Below are positions 1-7,442 of a stretch of 64,000 nucleotides of DNA, one piece after another; the stretch's first letter is position 1; every line of letters starts with the position of its first letter. The position numbers were made by a program, and so were the translations under genes. Source of the stretch: Mycobacterium sp. SMC-4 (lineage in GTDB: Bacteria; Actinomycetota; Actinomycetes; Mycobacteriales; Mycobacteriaceae). The notes beneath the pieces were generated by a model. That model ran no database searches, had not been told where the DNA came from, and saw only the letters and a list, made by a program, of their open reading frames with translations. The stretch spans positions 4,960,001 to 5,024,000 of the forward strand of contig NZ_CP079869.1 of assembly GCF_025263265.1 (NCBI RefSeq), given 5' to 3'.

Positions 1-1
1 C

Positions 2-109
2 GGGCCCGACGTGGCGGGTCCGGGCGAGGCGCTGCTGCTGACGATGACGGGGCGGATTGCCGCGGTGCGCGACGAACTGACCGGCGAGGGCGTCGCCGCT
101 GTGCGCTGA
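2..109 (+). CDS. C-terminal end of a maleylpyruvate isomerase-family (mycothiol-dependent) protein, partial
   Basis: Only the last 35 codons are present; the gene begins before the window and ends at the TGA at 107-109. The visible tail contains the run GPGEALLLTMTGR followed by an Asp-Glu-Leu-Thr-Gly stretch and ends in Val-Arg. This resembles the C-terminal end of actinobacterial proteins of the mycothiol-dependent maleylpyruvate isomerase (MDMPI/DinB-like) superfamily, which use mycothiol as a cofactor in isomerisation or conjugation reactions. The metal-binding N-terminal part is not in the window, so neither activity nor substrate can be stated. It reads toward a convergent tRNA gene. 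The family call rests on a short segment and is tentative. Confidence 0.5.
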   Translation, partial: GPDVAGPGEALLLTMTGRIAAVRDELTGEGVAAVR

Positions 110-168
110 GGGCGCAGAAATGGTGTGGGGTCCCCCCGGCGCACGTTCGGCGCAACGACGAAATTTGG

Positions 169-241
169 AGCCGCCTGGGGGAATCGAACCCCCGACCTAT
201 TCATTACGAGTGAATCGCTCTGCCGACTGAGCTAAGGCGGC
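169..241 (-). tRNA. tRNA-Thr (anticodon CGU)
   Basis: Read on the minus strand, a 7-bp acceptor stem begins GCCGCCT and closes with AGGCGGC, followed by discriminator T. The T arm carries the usual GGTTCGATTCC core. The anticodon loop is CTCGTAA between ATTCA and TGAAT, giving anticodon CGT (Thr, ACG codons). The CCA end is not encoded. Confidence 0.96.
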
Positions 242-333
242 GGTGCCCGGCGGACCAGGCGGGACGAGTCTACGGCAGGGCCTGCCGAGCGCCCAAGTTG
301 AACCCCGGTCGGTGCGCTGCTGCCCGCCGAATC

Positions 334-1548
334 TCAGCCGCGCAGTGCCTGTCCGACGGTACCGACCATCGCGTCGACCGCGAACTTCGGCTTGACGTTG
401 ACCGCCAGCGCCTCCCGGCAGTCCAGCACCGCCTCGATACACCGCAACAGGGCCTCCGCCGAGGCATGGGCGGCCATCGCCGCGACCCGGTCGGCCATGT
501 CCGGATGGTTCGGCGTGACATCGGTGGCACCTGTCGCCACCAGCAGCGCGTCCCGGAAATACGTGGCGAGATCGATCAACGCCCGGTCCAGCGCATCCCG
601 GGAGGCCCTGGTCTGCCGGGACTTCTGCCGCTTCTCCAGATCCTTGAGCGCGCCGGCGGCACCACGCATCGTGCCCGCCGTGCCCTTACCGGTGCCCCCG
701 GCGCCCAGCGCCGTGCGCAGCTCCTCGGATTCGCTCTCGTTGCGATCCTCGGTCAGCGCCTTGGCCTCGGCCTCGGCCGTGGCCACCAACTCCTCGGCGG
801 CGCCATACGCCCGTGCCGGGGTGGCGGCGTCGCGGGCCAGGCTCAAGGCGCGTCGACGCCGTTCCCGGGCCTGCTCGTCGGTGGCCAGCCGGCGCGCCCG
901 CCCGACATGGCCACCGCTGACCGACGCCGCCCAGGCAGCGTCGGCCTCGGGAATCCCGTCGGAGTCGATGAGCACCTGTGCGATGGCCTGCACCGGCGGC
1001 GTGGTCAGCGCGACATGGCGGCACCGTGACCGCAGGGTGATCGCGATGTCCTCCGGGTCGACCGATGGCGCGCACAGCAGGAACACCGTCGACGGCGGCG
1101 GCTCCTCGACCACCTTCAGCAGCGCGTTGGCCGCCCCCTCGGTGAGCCGGTCGGCGTCCTCGATCACCACGATCTGCCATCGCCCGGTACCCGGGCGGCG
1201 TGACGCGATCTGCACGATGGCACGCATCGCGTCCACGCCGATCGACAGGCCCTCGGGCACGATGCGACGCACATCGGCGTGGGTCCCGGCCATCGTCGTC
1301 GAGCACGCCCGGCACTGTCCGCAACCCGGAACACCGTCGGAGGTGCACTGCAGCGCCGCGGCGAAGCACAGCGCGGCCACCGAACGACCCGAGCCCGGCG
1401 GACCGGTGATCAACCAGGCGTGGGTCATGACGCCCGCCTCACCGGCAGCCGCGACGTGAGCCGTATCACCGCGCGCGGCCCGCGCAGCGGCGACAAGCTC
1501 GGCCTCAACTGCGTGTTGGCCGACCAGACGCGCGAAAACCCCGGACAT
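334..1548 (-). CDS. holB: DNA polymerase III subunit delta'
   Basis: This 404-aa protein is a clamp-loader subunit that helps load the beta sliding clamp at the replication fork. An AAA+ P-loop-like segment, GPPGSGRSVAAL (residues 49-60), has Arg where an active ATPase has Lys, as expected for the catalytically inactive delta' subunit. A cysteine cluster at about residues 68-84 fits the zinc module of this family. A later segment, ALLKVVEEPP, is the sensor region shared by delta' and gamma/tau. It is the ortholog of Rv3644c and sits head-to-head with the adenylate cyclase gene, as in M. tuberculosis. Length and position match the family, and the product name is secure. Confidence 0.95.
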   Translation of the reverse strand: MSGVFARLVGQHAVEAELVAAARAARGDTAHVAAAGEAGVMTHAWLITGPPGSGRSVAALCFAAALQCTSDGVPGCGQCRACSTTMAGTHADVRRIVPEGLSIGVDAMRAIVQIASRRPGTGRWQIVVIEDADRLTEGAANALLKVVEEPPPSTVFLLCAPSVDPEDIAITLRSRCRHVALTTPPVQAIAQVLIDSDGIPEADAAWAASVSGGHVGRARRLATDEQARERRRRALSLARDAATPARAYGAAEELVATAEAEAKALTEDRNESESEELRTALGAGGTGKGTAGTMRGAAGALKDLEKRQKSRQTRASRDALDRALIDLATYFRDALLVATGATDVTPNHPDMADRVAAMAAHASAEALLRCIEAVLDCREALAVNVKPKFAVDAMVGTVGQALRG

Positions 1549-1618
1549 TGGCGATAACAGTAATGCTGCGAACCGACACGTCCGTCCCAGAGGCCACGTC
1601 CGCGTCAGCTCGGCCCGT

Positions 1619-1624
1619 TACGGT
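1619..1624 (+). promoter_or_regulatory. Putative -10 box of a leaderless promoter for the adenylate cyclase gene
   Basis: TACGGT fits TANNNT and ends 6 bases before the GTG at 1631, the spacing typical of mycobacterial leaderless mRNAs. No Shine-Dalgarno sequence precedes that GTG, which supports the chosen start. Confidence 0.5.
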
Positions 1625-1630
1625 GAACGA

Positions 1631-3259
1631 GTGGCCACCGACACGACCGAGATGGGACGAATCAGTGCATTCGTCCGCTGGGTCGCACGCACCCCGTGGC
1701 CGGTATTCACGCTGGGCATGCTGCAAGCCGACATCATCGGCGCGCTGCTGGTGCTCGGCTTCCTACGCTTCGGGCTACCCGACGAGGACCGCATCCAGCT
1801 GCAGGACCTGCCCGCCTTCAACCTGGCGATCTTCCTGGGCTACCTGTTCATCTCCTTCACGGTGGCCTCCTATCTGACCCTGCGCATGCTGATCCCGGTG
1901 ATGCGCTGGCAGCGCCGCGAGATGCTGCTGGGCGACCGCGACCCCGGTGACACCGAAGTGGCCCGCATGCGGGCGCTGCGGATGCCCTTCTACCGGTCGC
2001 TGATCAGCGCCACCAACTGGCTGCTGGGGTCGGTGGTGTTCATCGTCGCCAGTTGGCCGGTGGCCAGCAAATCGGCGCCGGTGGTGGCCGTCGCGACCGG
2101 CCTGGGCGCCACCGCCACCGCCATCATCGGTTACCTGCAGTCCGAACGGGTGCTGCGGCCGGTCGCTGTCGCCGCACTGCGCGGCGGCGTACCGGAGGGG
2201 TTTCAAGCCCCCGGCGTCATCCTGCGCCAGGTTCTGACCTGGGTTCTGGCCACCGGTGTTCCGCTGCTGGCGATCCTGCTGGCCCTGATCGCCAGCAAGT
2301 TCGAAGTGCTCACCGCCCCTGCGGACCGGTTGATCACCACGATCCTGCTGCTGGCGATCGTCGGGCTGGTGATCGGGCTGACCAGCACCGTGCTGGTGGC
2401 CATGTCGATCGCCGATCCGCTGCGCCAGCTGCGCTGGGCCCTCGGCGAGGTGCAGCGCGGCAATTACAACGCCCACATGCAGATCTACGATGCCAGTGAG
2501 CTGGGCCTACTGCAGGCCGGCTTCAACGACATGGTCCGGGACCTGGCCGAACGACAACGGCTGCGTGACCTGTTCGGCCGCTACGTCGGCGAAGACGTCG
2601 CGCGGCGCGCACTGGAACGCGGCACCGAGCTCGGCGGCCAGGAACGCGAAGTCGCGGTGCTGTTCGTCGACCTGGTGGGCTCGACCCGGCTGGCGGCCAC
2701 CATCCCGGCCGCCGAGGTGGTCAATCTGCTCAACGACTTCTTCCGCGTGGTCGTCGACACCGTCAACCGGCACGGCGGCTTCGTCAACAAGTTCCAGGGC
2801 GATGCCGCGCTGGCCATCTTCGGCGCCCCGATCGAGCATCCCGACGCGGCCGGAGCCGCGCTGGCCGCATCGCGCGAACTGCACGACGAGCTGATCAAGG
2901 TGCTCGGCGAGACCGAGTTCGGCATCGGGGTCTCGGCGGGCCGGGCGATCGCCGGTCACATCGGCGCCCAGGCCCGCTTCGAGTACACCGTGATCGGCGA
3001 CCCGGTCAACGAGGCCGCCCGGCTGACCGAGCTGGCCAAGCTGGAGGCAGGCCACGTACTGGCCTCGGCGGTGGCGGTCAGCGATGCGCTGGACGCCGAG
3101 GCGCTGTGCTGGGATGTCGGTGAAATCGTCGAGTTGCGGGGCCGCACGGCGCCGACGCAGCTGGCCCGGCCGGTGAAGCTGGCCTCACCCGACGAGGCAT
3201 TCTCCGAACGGGCCCGACTCGACGGTCAGGTCCACGGCGACGTCAGCCACTCGACCTGA
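1631..3259 (+). CDS. Membrane-bound class III adenylate cyclase with HAMP domain
   Basis: The product (542 aa) makes cAMP from ATP at the inner face of the membrane. About six hydrophobic segments occupy residues 20-260, followed by a HAMP linker (about 260-312, starting at ADPLRQLRWALG) and a class III cyclase domain from about 335. Metal-binding Asp347 lies in LFVDLVGST and the second Asp in FQGDAAL (about 391). A Gly-rich segment with TVIGDPVNEAARL follows. It is the ortholog of Rv3645. The cAMP receptor Crp is encoded in the same window (57729-58403), so signal maker and reader lie in one region, although not in one operon. The start is the GTG at 1631, which has a leaderless-type -10 box. 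Confidence 0.94.
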   Translation: MATDTTEMGRISAFVRWVARTPWPVFTLGMLQADIIGALLVLGFLRFGLPDEDRIQLQDLPAFNLAIFLGYLFISFTVASYLTLRMLIPVMRWQRREMLLGDRDPGDTEVARMRALRMPFYRSLISATNWLLGSVVFIVASWPVASKSAPVVAVATGLGATATAIIGYLQSERVLRPVAVAALRGGVPEGFQAPGVILRQVLTWVLATGVPLLAILLALIASKFEVLTAPADRLITTILLLAIVGLVIGLTSTVLVAMSIADPLRQLRWALGEVQRGNYNAHMQIYDASELGLLQAGFNDMVRDLAERQRLRDLFGRYVGEDVARRALERGTELGGQEREVAVLFVDLVGSTRLAATIPAAEVVNLLNDFFRVVVDTVNRHGGFVNKFQGDAALAIFGAPIEHPDAAGAALAASRELHDELIKVLGETEFGIGVSAGRAIAGHIGAQARFEYTVIGDPVNEAARLTELAKLEAGHVLASAVAVSDALDAEALCWDVGEIVELRGRTAPTQLARPVKLASPDEAFSERARLDGQVHGDVSHST

Positions 3260-3270
3260 CCGACCTTTTG

Positions 3271-6081
3271 TCAGGTCTTCTTGGCAGCCTTCTTCGCGGG
3301 AGCCTTCTTCGCCGCCGTTTTCTTCTTCGCCGGCGCCTTCTTGGCCCGCTTCACCGGACCCCGAGCCCGGCGATCGGCCAACAGCTCCGAGGCGCGCTCG
3401 TCGGTGATCGACATGACGTCGTCGCCCTTGCGCAGGCTGGCGTTGGTCTCGCCGTCAGTGACATAGGGCCCGAACCGACCGTCCTTGATCACCATCGGCT
3501 TCTCCGAGACCGGGTCGACGCCGAGCTCGCGCAGCGGTGGGGTCGCCGCACCCTGGCGGCCCCGGCGCTTGGGCTCAGCGTAGATCTTGAGCGCCTCGTC
3601 GAGGGTGACGGAGAAGATCTGGTCTTCGGTGGCCAGTGAACGCGAGTCGGTGCCGCGCTTCAGGTACGGGCCGTAGCGACCGTTCTGCGCGGTGATCTCT
3701 TCGTTGGTATTCGGGTCGGTGCCCACCACTCGCGGCAACGACAACAGCCTCAGCGCGTCCTCCAGCGTCACCGTCTCCAAATCCATGCTCCGGAACAGCG
3801 ACCCGGTGCGCGGTTTGGGACCGGTCGGCTTCTTGCCCTTCTTCGCGGTCGTCCCGGCATCCCCGTCGTCGGGCGGCGGCGGCAGCACCTCGGTCACGTA
3901 GGGCCCGTACCGGCCGTCCTTGGCCACGATCTCGTGACCGGTGTGCGGGTCGACACCCAGCGAACGACCCTCTTGCGGTGTCGCGAAGAGCTTTTCGGCC
4001 AGTTCCAGCGTCAGCTCGTCGGGAGTCAGCTCGTCTTTGAGGTTGGCGCGCTGCGGCTTGAGCTCACCCGGGTTGTCCGGGTCGGCGATCATGCGCTCGA
4101 GATAGGCACCGTTGCGGCCCACCCGGACGTTGATCGGGATTCCCTCAGAGTCGTCGAAGAGCTTGATGGAGTTGACTTCTCGCGCGTCGATCTCCTCAAG
4201 GTTGCCACCGACCAGCTTCTTGAGTCCGCCGGCGCGCGCAATCGAACCGTCCACTCCGTGCTCGCCGCCGAAGTAGAAGTTGGACAGCCAGTTGGTCCTT
4301 CGCTCGTTACCCGCGGCGATCTCGTCGAGTTCGTCTTCCATCGCGGCGGTGAAGTCGTAGTCCACCAGCCTGGCGAAATGCTGCTCGAGCAGACCGATCA
4401 CGGCGAAGGCCACCCACGACGGGACCAGCGCGCTGCCCTTCTTGTGGACGTAGCCGCGGTCCTGAATGGTCTTGATGATCGAGCTGTAGGTCGACGGCCG
4501 GCCGATGCCGAGGTCCTCCAACGCCTTGATCAGCGAGGCCTCGGTGTAGCGCGCCGGTGGCGAGGTGGTGTGCCCGTCGGCGGTCAGCGCCTTGGCGTCG
4601 ACGCGCTGCCCCTGGGTCAGGTTCGGCAGCCGGCTCTCGGCGTCGTCGGCCTCACCGCCGGCGAGGTCGTCGATGCTCTCCACGTAGGCCTTGAGGAAGC
4701 CGGGGAAGGTGATGGTGCGGCCGCTGGCATTGAACACCACCTGTTCACCGGCCTGGGCGGCTCCGGCGATGCGCAGGCTCAGCGTGGTGCCACGGGCATC
4801 GGCCATCTGCGAAGCCACCGTGCGCTGCCAGATCAGCTCGTAGAGCCGGAACTCGTCGTTGTCGAGCTGGCTGTGCAGCTGGCCCGGGGTCTGGAAGACA
4901 TCGCCGGAGGGACGGATCGCCTCGTGGGCCTCCTGGGCGTTCTTGACCTTGCGGGTGTACTGGCGCGCCGTGGGGTGCAGGTATTCCTCGCCGTAGAGCT
5001 GGCGGGCCTGGTTGCGGGCGGCGTCTATGGCCGACTGCGACAGCGTCGTCGAGTCGGTACGCATATAGGTGATGTAGCCGTTCTCGTAGAGCCGCTGCGC
5101 GATGCTCATCGTGCGCTCCGAGGAGAAGCGCAGCTTGCGCCCGGCCTCCTGCTGCAGCGTCGAGGTCATGAACGGTGCGTACGGCCGACGTGTGTAGGGC
5201 TTGTGCTCGACCGAGGTGACCTGCAGCTGCGCCCCGCGCAGCCCGGCAGCGAGCGCGTCGGCGGCGGCTTCGTCGAGGACGAGCACCTCATCGGGCTTCT
5301 TGACCGCACCGAGTGAATCGAAGTCACGTCCGGTGGCGACGCGGCGCCCGTCGACGGTGTTGAGTTTGGCGAAGAACGTGGGCGGCGTGGCCTGCGCGTC
5401 GGAGACGCTGGCGTCCAGCTCGGCGGTGACGTCGTAGTAGCCGGCGCTGCGGAACGCCATGCGTTCGCGTTCGCGCTGCACGATGATGCGGGTGGCCACC
5501 GACTGCACACGGCCGGCCGAAAGTTTGGGCGCGACCTTCTTCCACAACACCGGCGACACTTCGTAGCCGTAGAGGCGGTCGAGGATGCGTCGGGTCTCCT
5601 GCGCGTCGACCAGGGCGCTGTCGAGGTCCCGGGGGTCCTCCGCGGCGGCGCGGATGGCCGGTTCGGTGATCTCGTGGAACACCATCCGTTTGACCGGTAC
5701 GCGCGGCTTGAGCGTCTCGAGCAGGTGCCAGGCGATGGCCTCACCTTCGCGGTCGCCGTCGGTGGCCAGATAGAGCTCGTCGACGTTCTTGAGCTTGTCC
5801 TTCAGCTCGGCGACCGTGCTCTTCTTTTCCGGGCTGATGATGTAGAGCGGCTCGAAATCGGCGTCGACGTTGACCCCGAGGCGCGCCCACGGCTCGGATT
5901 TGTACTTGGCCGGCACGTCGGCAGCTGCCCGCGGAAGGTCGCGGATGTGTCCGCGCGACGATTCGACGATGTAGTTGGAGCCCAGGTAACTGGCGATTTT
6001 GCGCGCTTTGGTGGGCGACTCGACAATGACGAGTCGCCGGACAGTTCCGTTTCCGCCGCTGCCGCGGTCGCCGTCAGCCAA
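3271..6081 (-). CDS. topA: DNA topoisomerase I (type IA)
   Basis: The enzyme relaxes negatively supercoiled DNA through a 5'-phosphotyrosine intermediate. The Toprim domain starts with RRLVIVESPTKARKIASYLG and contains the DGDREGEAIAWHL metal motif. The active-site Tyr is in GYITYMRTDSTTLS. Repeated domains with GRYGPY or GRFGPY motifs follow, and the protein ends in a Lys/Ala-rich tail, as in other mycobacterial TopA; the zinc-ribbon cysteines of the E. coli enzyme are absent. I chose the TTG at 6079-6081: a GGAG lies 10 bases upstream, and the N-terminus LADGDRGSGGNG then resembles the M. tuberculosis protein (934 aa, recalled; here 936). An in-frame ATG at 6133-6135 would add 18 unlikely residues. 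Confidence 0.95.
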   Translation of the reverse strand: MADGDRGSGGNGTVRRLVIVESPTKARKIASYLGSNYIVESSRGHIRDLPRAAADVPAKYKSEPWARLGVNVDADFEPLYIISPEKKSTVAELKDKLKNVDELYLATDGDREGEAIAWHLLETLKPRVPVKRMVFHEITEPAIRAAAEDPRDLDSALVDAQETRRILDRLYGYEVSPVLWKKVAPKLSAGRVQSVATRIIVQRERERMAFRSAGYYDVTAELDASVSDAQATPPTFFAKLNTVDGRRVATGRDFDSLGAVKKPDEVLVLDEAAADALAAGLRGAQLQVTSVEHKPYTRRPYAPFMTSTLQQEAGRKLRFSSERTMSIAQRLYENGYITYMRTDSTTLSQSAIDAARNQARQLYGEEYLHPTARQYTRKVKNAQEAHEAIRPSGDVFQTPGQLHSQLDNDEFRLYELIWQRTVASQMADARGTTLSLRIAGAAQAGEQVVFNASGRTITFPGFLKAYVESIDDLAGGEADDAESRLPNLTQGQRVDAKALTADGHTTSPPARYTEASLIKALEDLGIGRPSTYSSIIKTIQDRGYVHKKGSALVPSWVAFAVIGLLEQHFARLVDYDFTAAMEDELDEIAAGNERRTNWLSNFYFGGEHGVDGSIARAGGLKKLVGGNLEEIDAREVNSIKLFDDSEGIPINVRVGRNGAYLERMIADPDNPGELKPQRANLKDELTPDELTLELAEKLFATPQEGRSLGVDPHTGHEIVAKDGRYGPYVTEVLPPPPDDGDAGTTAKKGKKPTGPKPRTGSLFRSMDLETVTLEDALRLLSLPRVVGTDPNTNEEITAQNGRYGPYLKRGTDSRSLATEDQIFSVTLDEALKIYAEPKRRGRQGAATPPLRELGVDPVSEKPMVIKDGRFGPYVTDGETNASLRKGDDVMSITDERASELLADRRARGPVKRAKKAPAKKKTAAKKAPAKKAAKKT

Positions 6082-6219
6082 TTTGGTCTTGCTCCACTTT
6101 CTACTGTTGCCCGAGGGCTGGACATCTGAATCCATGCACCCACGCCGGCAACTGACAATTTGGCACCCCGGGCCTGGCGACGCAAACCGGCCTCCCCCGC
6201 CGCACCCGGCTCGACGCGG

Positions 6220-6810
6220 CTATATCCGGGGCCATTGGGCCACCGCCTCCGCGCTCTCCGGCGGCTCTCCCACGTTCTCTACCAGGCGAGACAGCCGGCG
6301 CCGGCCACTGATTCGCAGGGCCGGGCGGGAGCCTCTGGTGCCGATGAGCGTCGGCGCGATTCCCACCCGCATCATCGCCGAGGCCAGTGCCGAGTGGGTG
6401 TCCGGCGCGTGCGGGTCCAACCCCAGCAGATAGCGATCATCCTCGGTTCTGCCGGCCGCCAGCGTCCAAGCCCGCAGTTCCCGGGGGCCGGGCAACCATT
6501 GTGGAGGCACCGTCTTGACCGCTCCCCGGGTCCACGCGGTGGCGATGGCGACCAGCCGGACGTCGACCGCGGTGCGCACCAGCGGGCTGCCCTCCTCGGT
6601 GCGGCCGATCTCGGGCGCCAGGCCCGCATCGGCGATCATCTCGGCCAGCCCCTCGGCGCGCCAGAGCTGCTCGACCACCACCGACAACCGCGCGCCCTGC
6701 TCACCAGCGCCGCTCACCAGCACCACCTGTCCCGGCGCGGCCAGAACGCCCGTCAGGTCGGCGATCGCCGGGGGCACCGACTCCGCCGAGAAGAAGGACA
6801 GCTGGCTCAC
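6220..6810 (-). CDS. Conserved mycobacterial protein, Rv3647c-like, unknown function
   Basis: This 196-aa protein has the same position (between topA and cspA) and nearly the same length as M. tuberculosis Rv3647c. It begins MSQLSFFSAESVPP and has a hydrophobic, glycine-containing segment (QVVLVSGAGEQGARL) near residues 28-42. There is no signal peptide and no recognisable catalytic motif. The C-terminal third is rich in Arg and Ser. It lies downstream of cspA on the same strand but is separated from it by a strong terminator, so it probably has its own promoter. I do not know its function. Confidence 0.85.
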   Translation of the reverse strand: MSQLSFFSAESVPPAIADLTGVLAAPGQVVLVSGAGEQGARLSVVVEQLWRAEGLAEMIADAGLAPEIGRTEEGSPLVRTAVDVRLVAIATAWTRGAVKTVPPQWLPGPRELRAWTLAAGRTEDDRYLLGLDPHAPDTHSALASAMMRVGIAPTLIGTRGSRPALRISGRRRLSRLVENVGEPPESAEAVAQWPRI

Positions 6811-6883
6811 ACCCCAGACACTAGGCCAGCACGCCGGTACAGAGCGGGCACCCGGCCGGTCTGAGCGTGCCCGGCCGAAAGCA

Positions 6884-6922
6884 ACGCCCCCGCGTCGTCC
6901 GTGGTGGACAGCGCGGGGGCGT
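6884..6922 (-). terminator. Rho-independent terminator of cspA
   Basis: A perfect 11-bp inverted repeat, ACGCCCCCGCG (6884-6894) and its complement (6912-6922), encloses a 17-base loop. On the minus strand the hairpin is followed by TTGCTTT. It lies 19 bases beyond the cspA stop. Confidence 0.85.
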
Positions 6923-6941
6923 CGTGAGGTCTTAGGTGGTC

Positions 6942-7145
6942 TCAGACGGCGCGGACGCCGGTGGCCTGGGGACCCTTGGGGCTCTGGCCGACCTCGAACT
7001 CGACCTTCTGGTTCTCTTCAAGGGTGCGGAAGCCGGAACCCTGAATCTCCGTGTAGTGGACAAAAACGTCAGCGGAGCCGTCCTCGGGGGCGATAAAGCC
7101 GAAGCCCTTCTCCGCGTTGAACCACTTCACAGTTCCCTGTGGCAT
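6942..7145 (-). CDS. cspA: Cold-shock-domain protein CspA
   Basis: A 67-aa single cold-shock domain that binds single-stranded nucleic acid and acts as an RNA chaperone. The RNP1 motif [10 protein letters not shown] and the RNP2-like motif DVFVHYTEI are both present, after the canonical start [14 protein letters not shown]. The length equals that of other actinobacterial CspA proteins; it corresponds to Rv3648c. A strong terminator follows. The ATG is preceded at close range by GAAAG, with a further GAAGGA upstream. Nearly 300 bases separate it from the divergent helicase gene, leaving room for the long structured 5' leader typical of cold-shock mRNAs. Confidence 0.96.
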   Translation of the reverse strand: MPQGTVKWFNAEKGFGFIAPEDGSADVFVHYTEIQGSGFRTLEENQKVEFEVGQSPKGPQATGVRAV

Positions 7146-7442
7146 CTTTCGTACATTCCTTCTCTATATTCACCGGGCGGTCCGCCGTCTTTCGGTAGAC
7201 CGGGCCCGTTCCGACCGCCATACCTTCGTGGAGTGCTCGGAACTCGACCCGACCTACAACCCTCGCAGGAACCGCGATCGCAACGTCGTTCCTGCGAGTG
7301 CTGATACACGAACACAGAAGCTGCGACCGCCGTAAGTCAATCATGTTCGGGGCCGCTGCGACAGTCTGACGAGCGGTTCTGCCGATCCTGTAGTGAACAA
7401 TTCACATAGGACAGTTCCTACGTGGCATGCGGGAGGGCGAAT
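7146..7442. promoter_or_regulatory. Divergent cspA/helicase intergenic region
   Basis: Nearly 300 bases without a convincing gene. It probably holds the cspA promoter and leader (minus strand) and the helicase promoter (plus strand). A small palindrome, GTGAACAATTCAC, sits at 7393-7405, where it could bind a regulator of the helicase gene. No riboswitch class is recognisable. Confidence 0.45.
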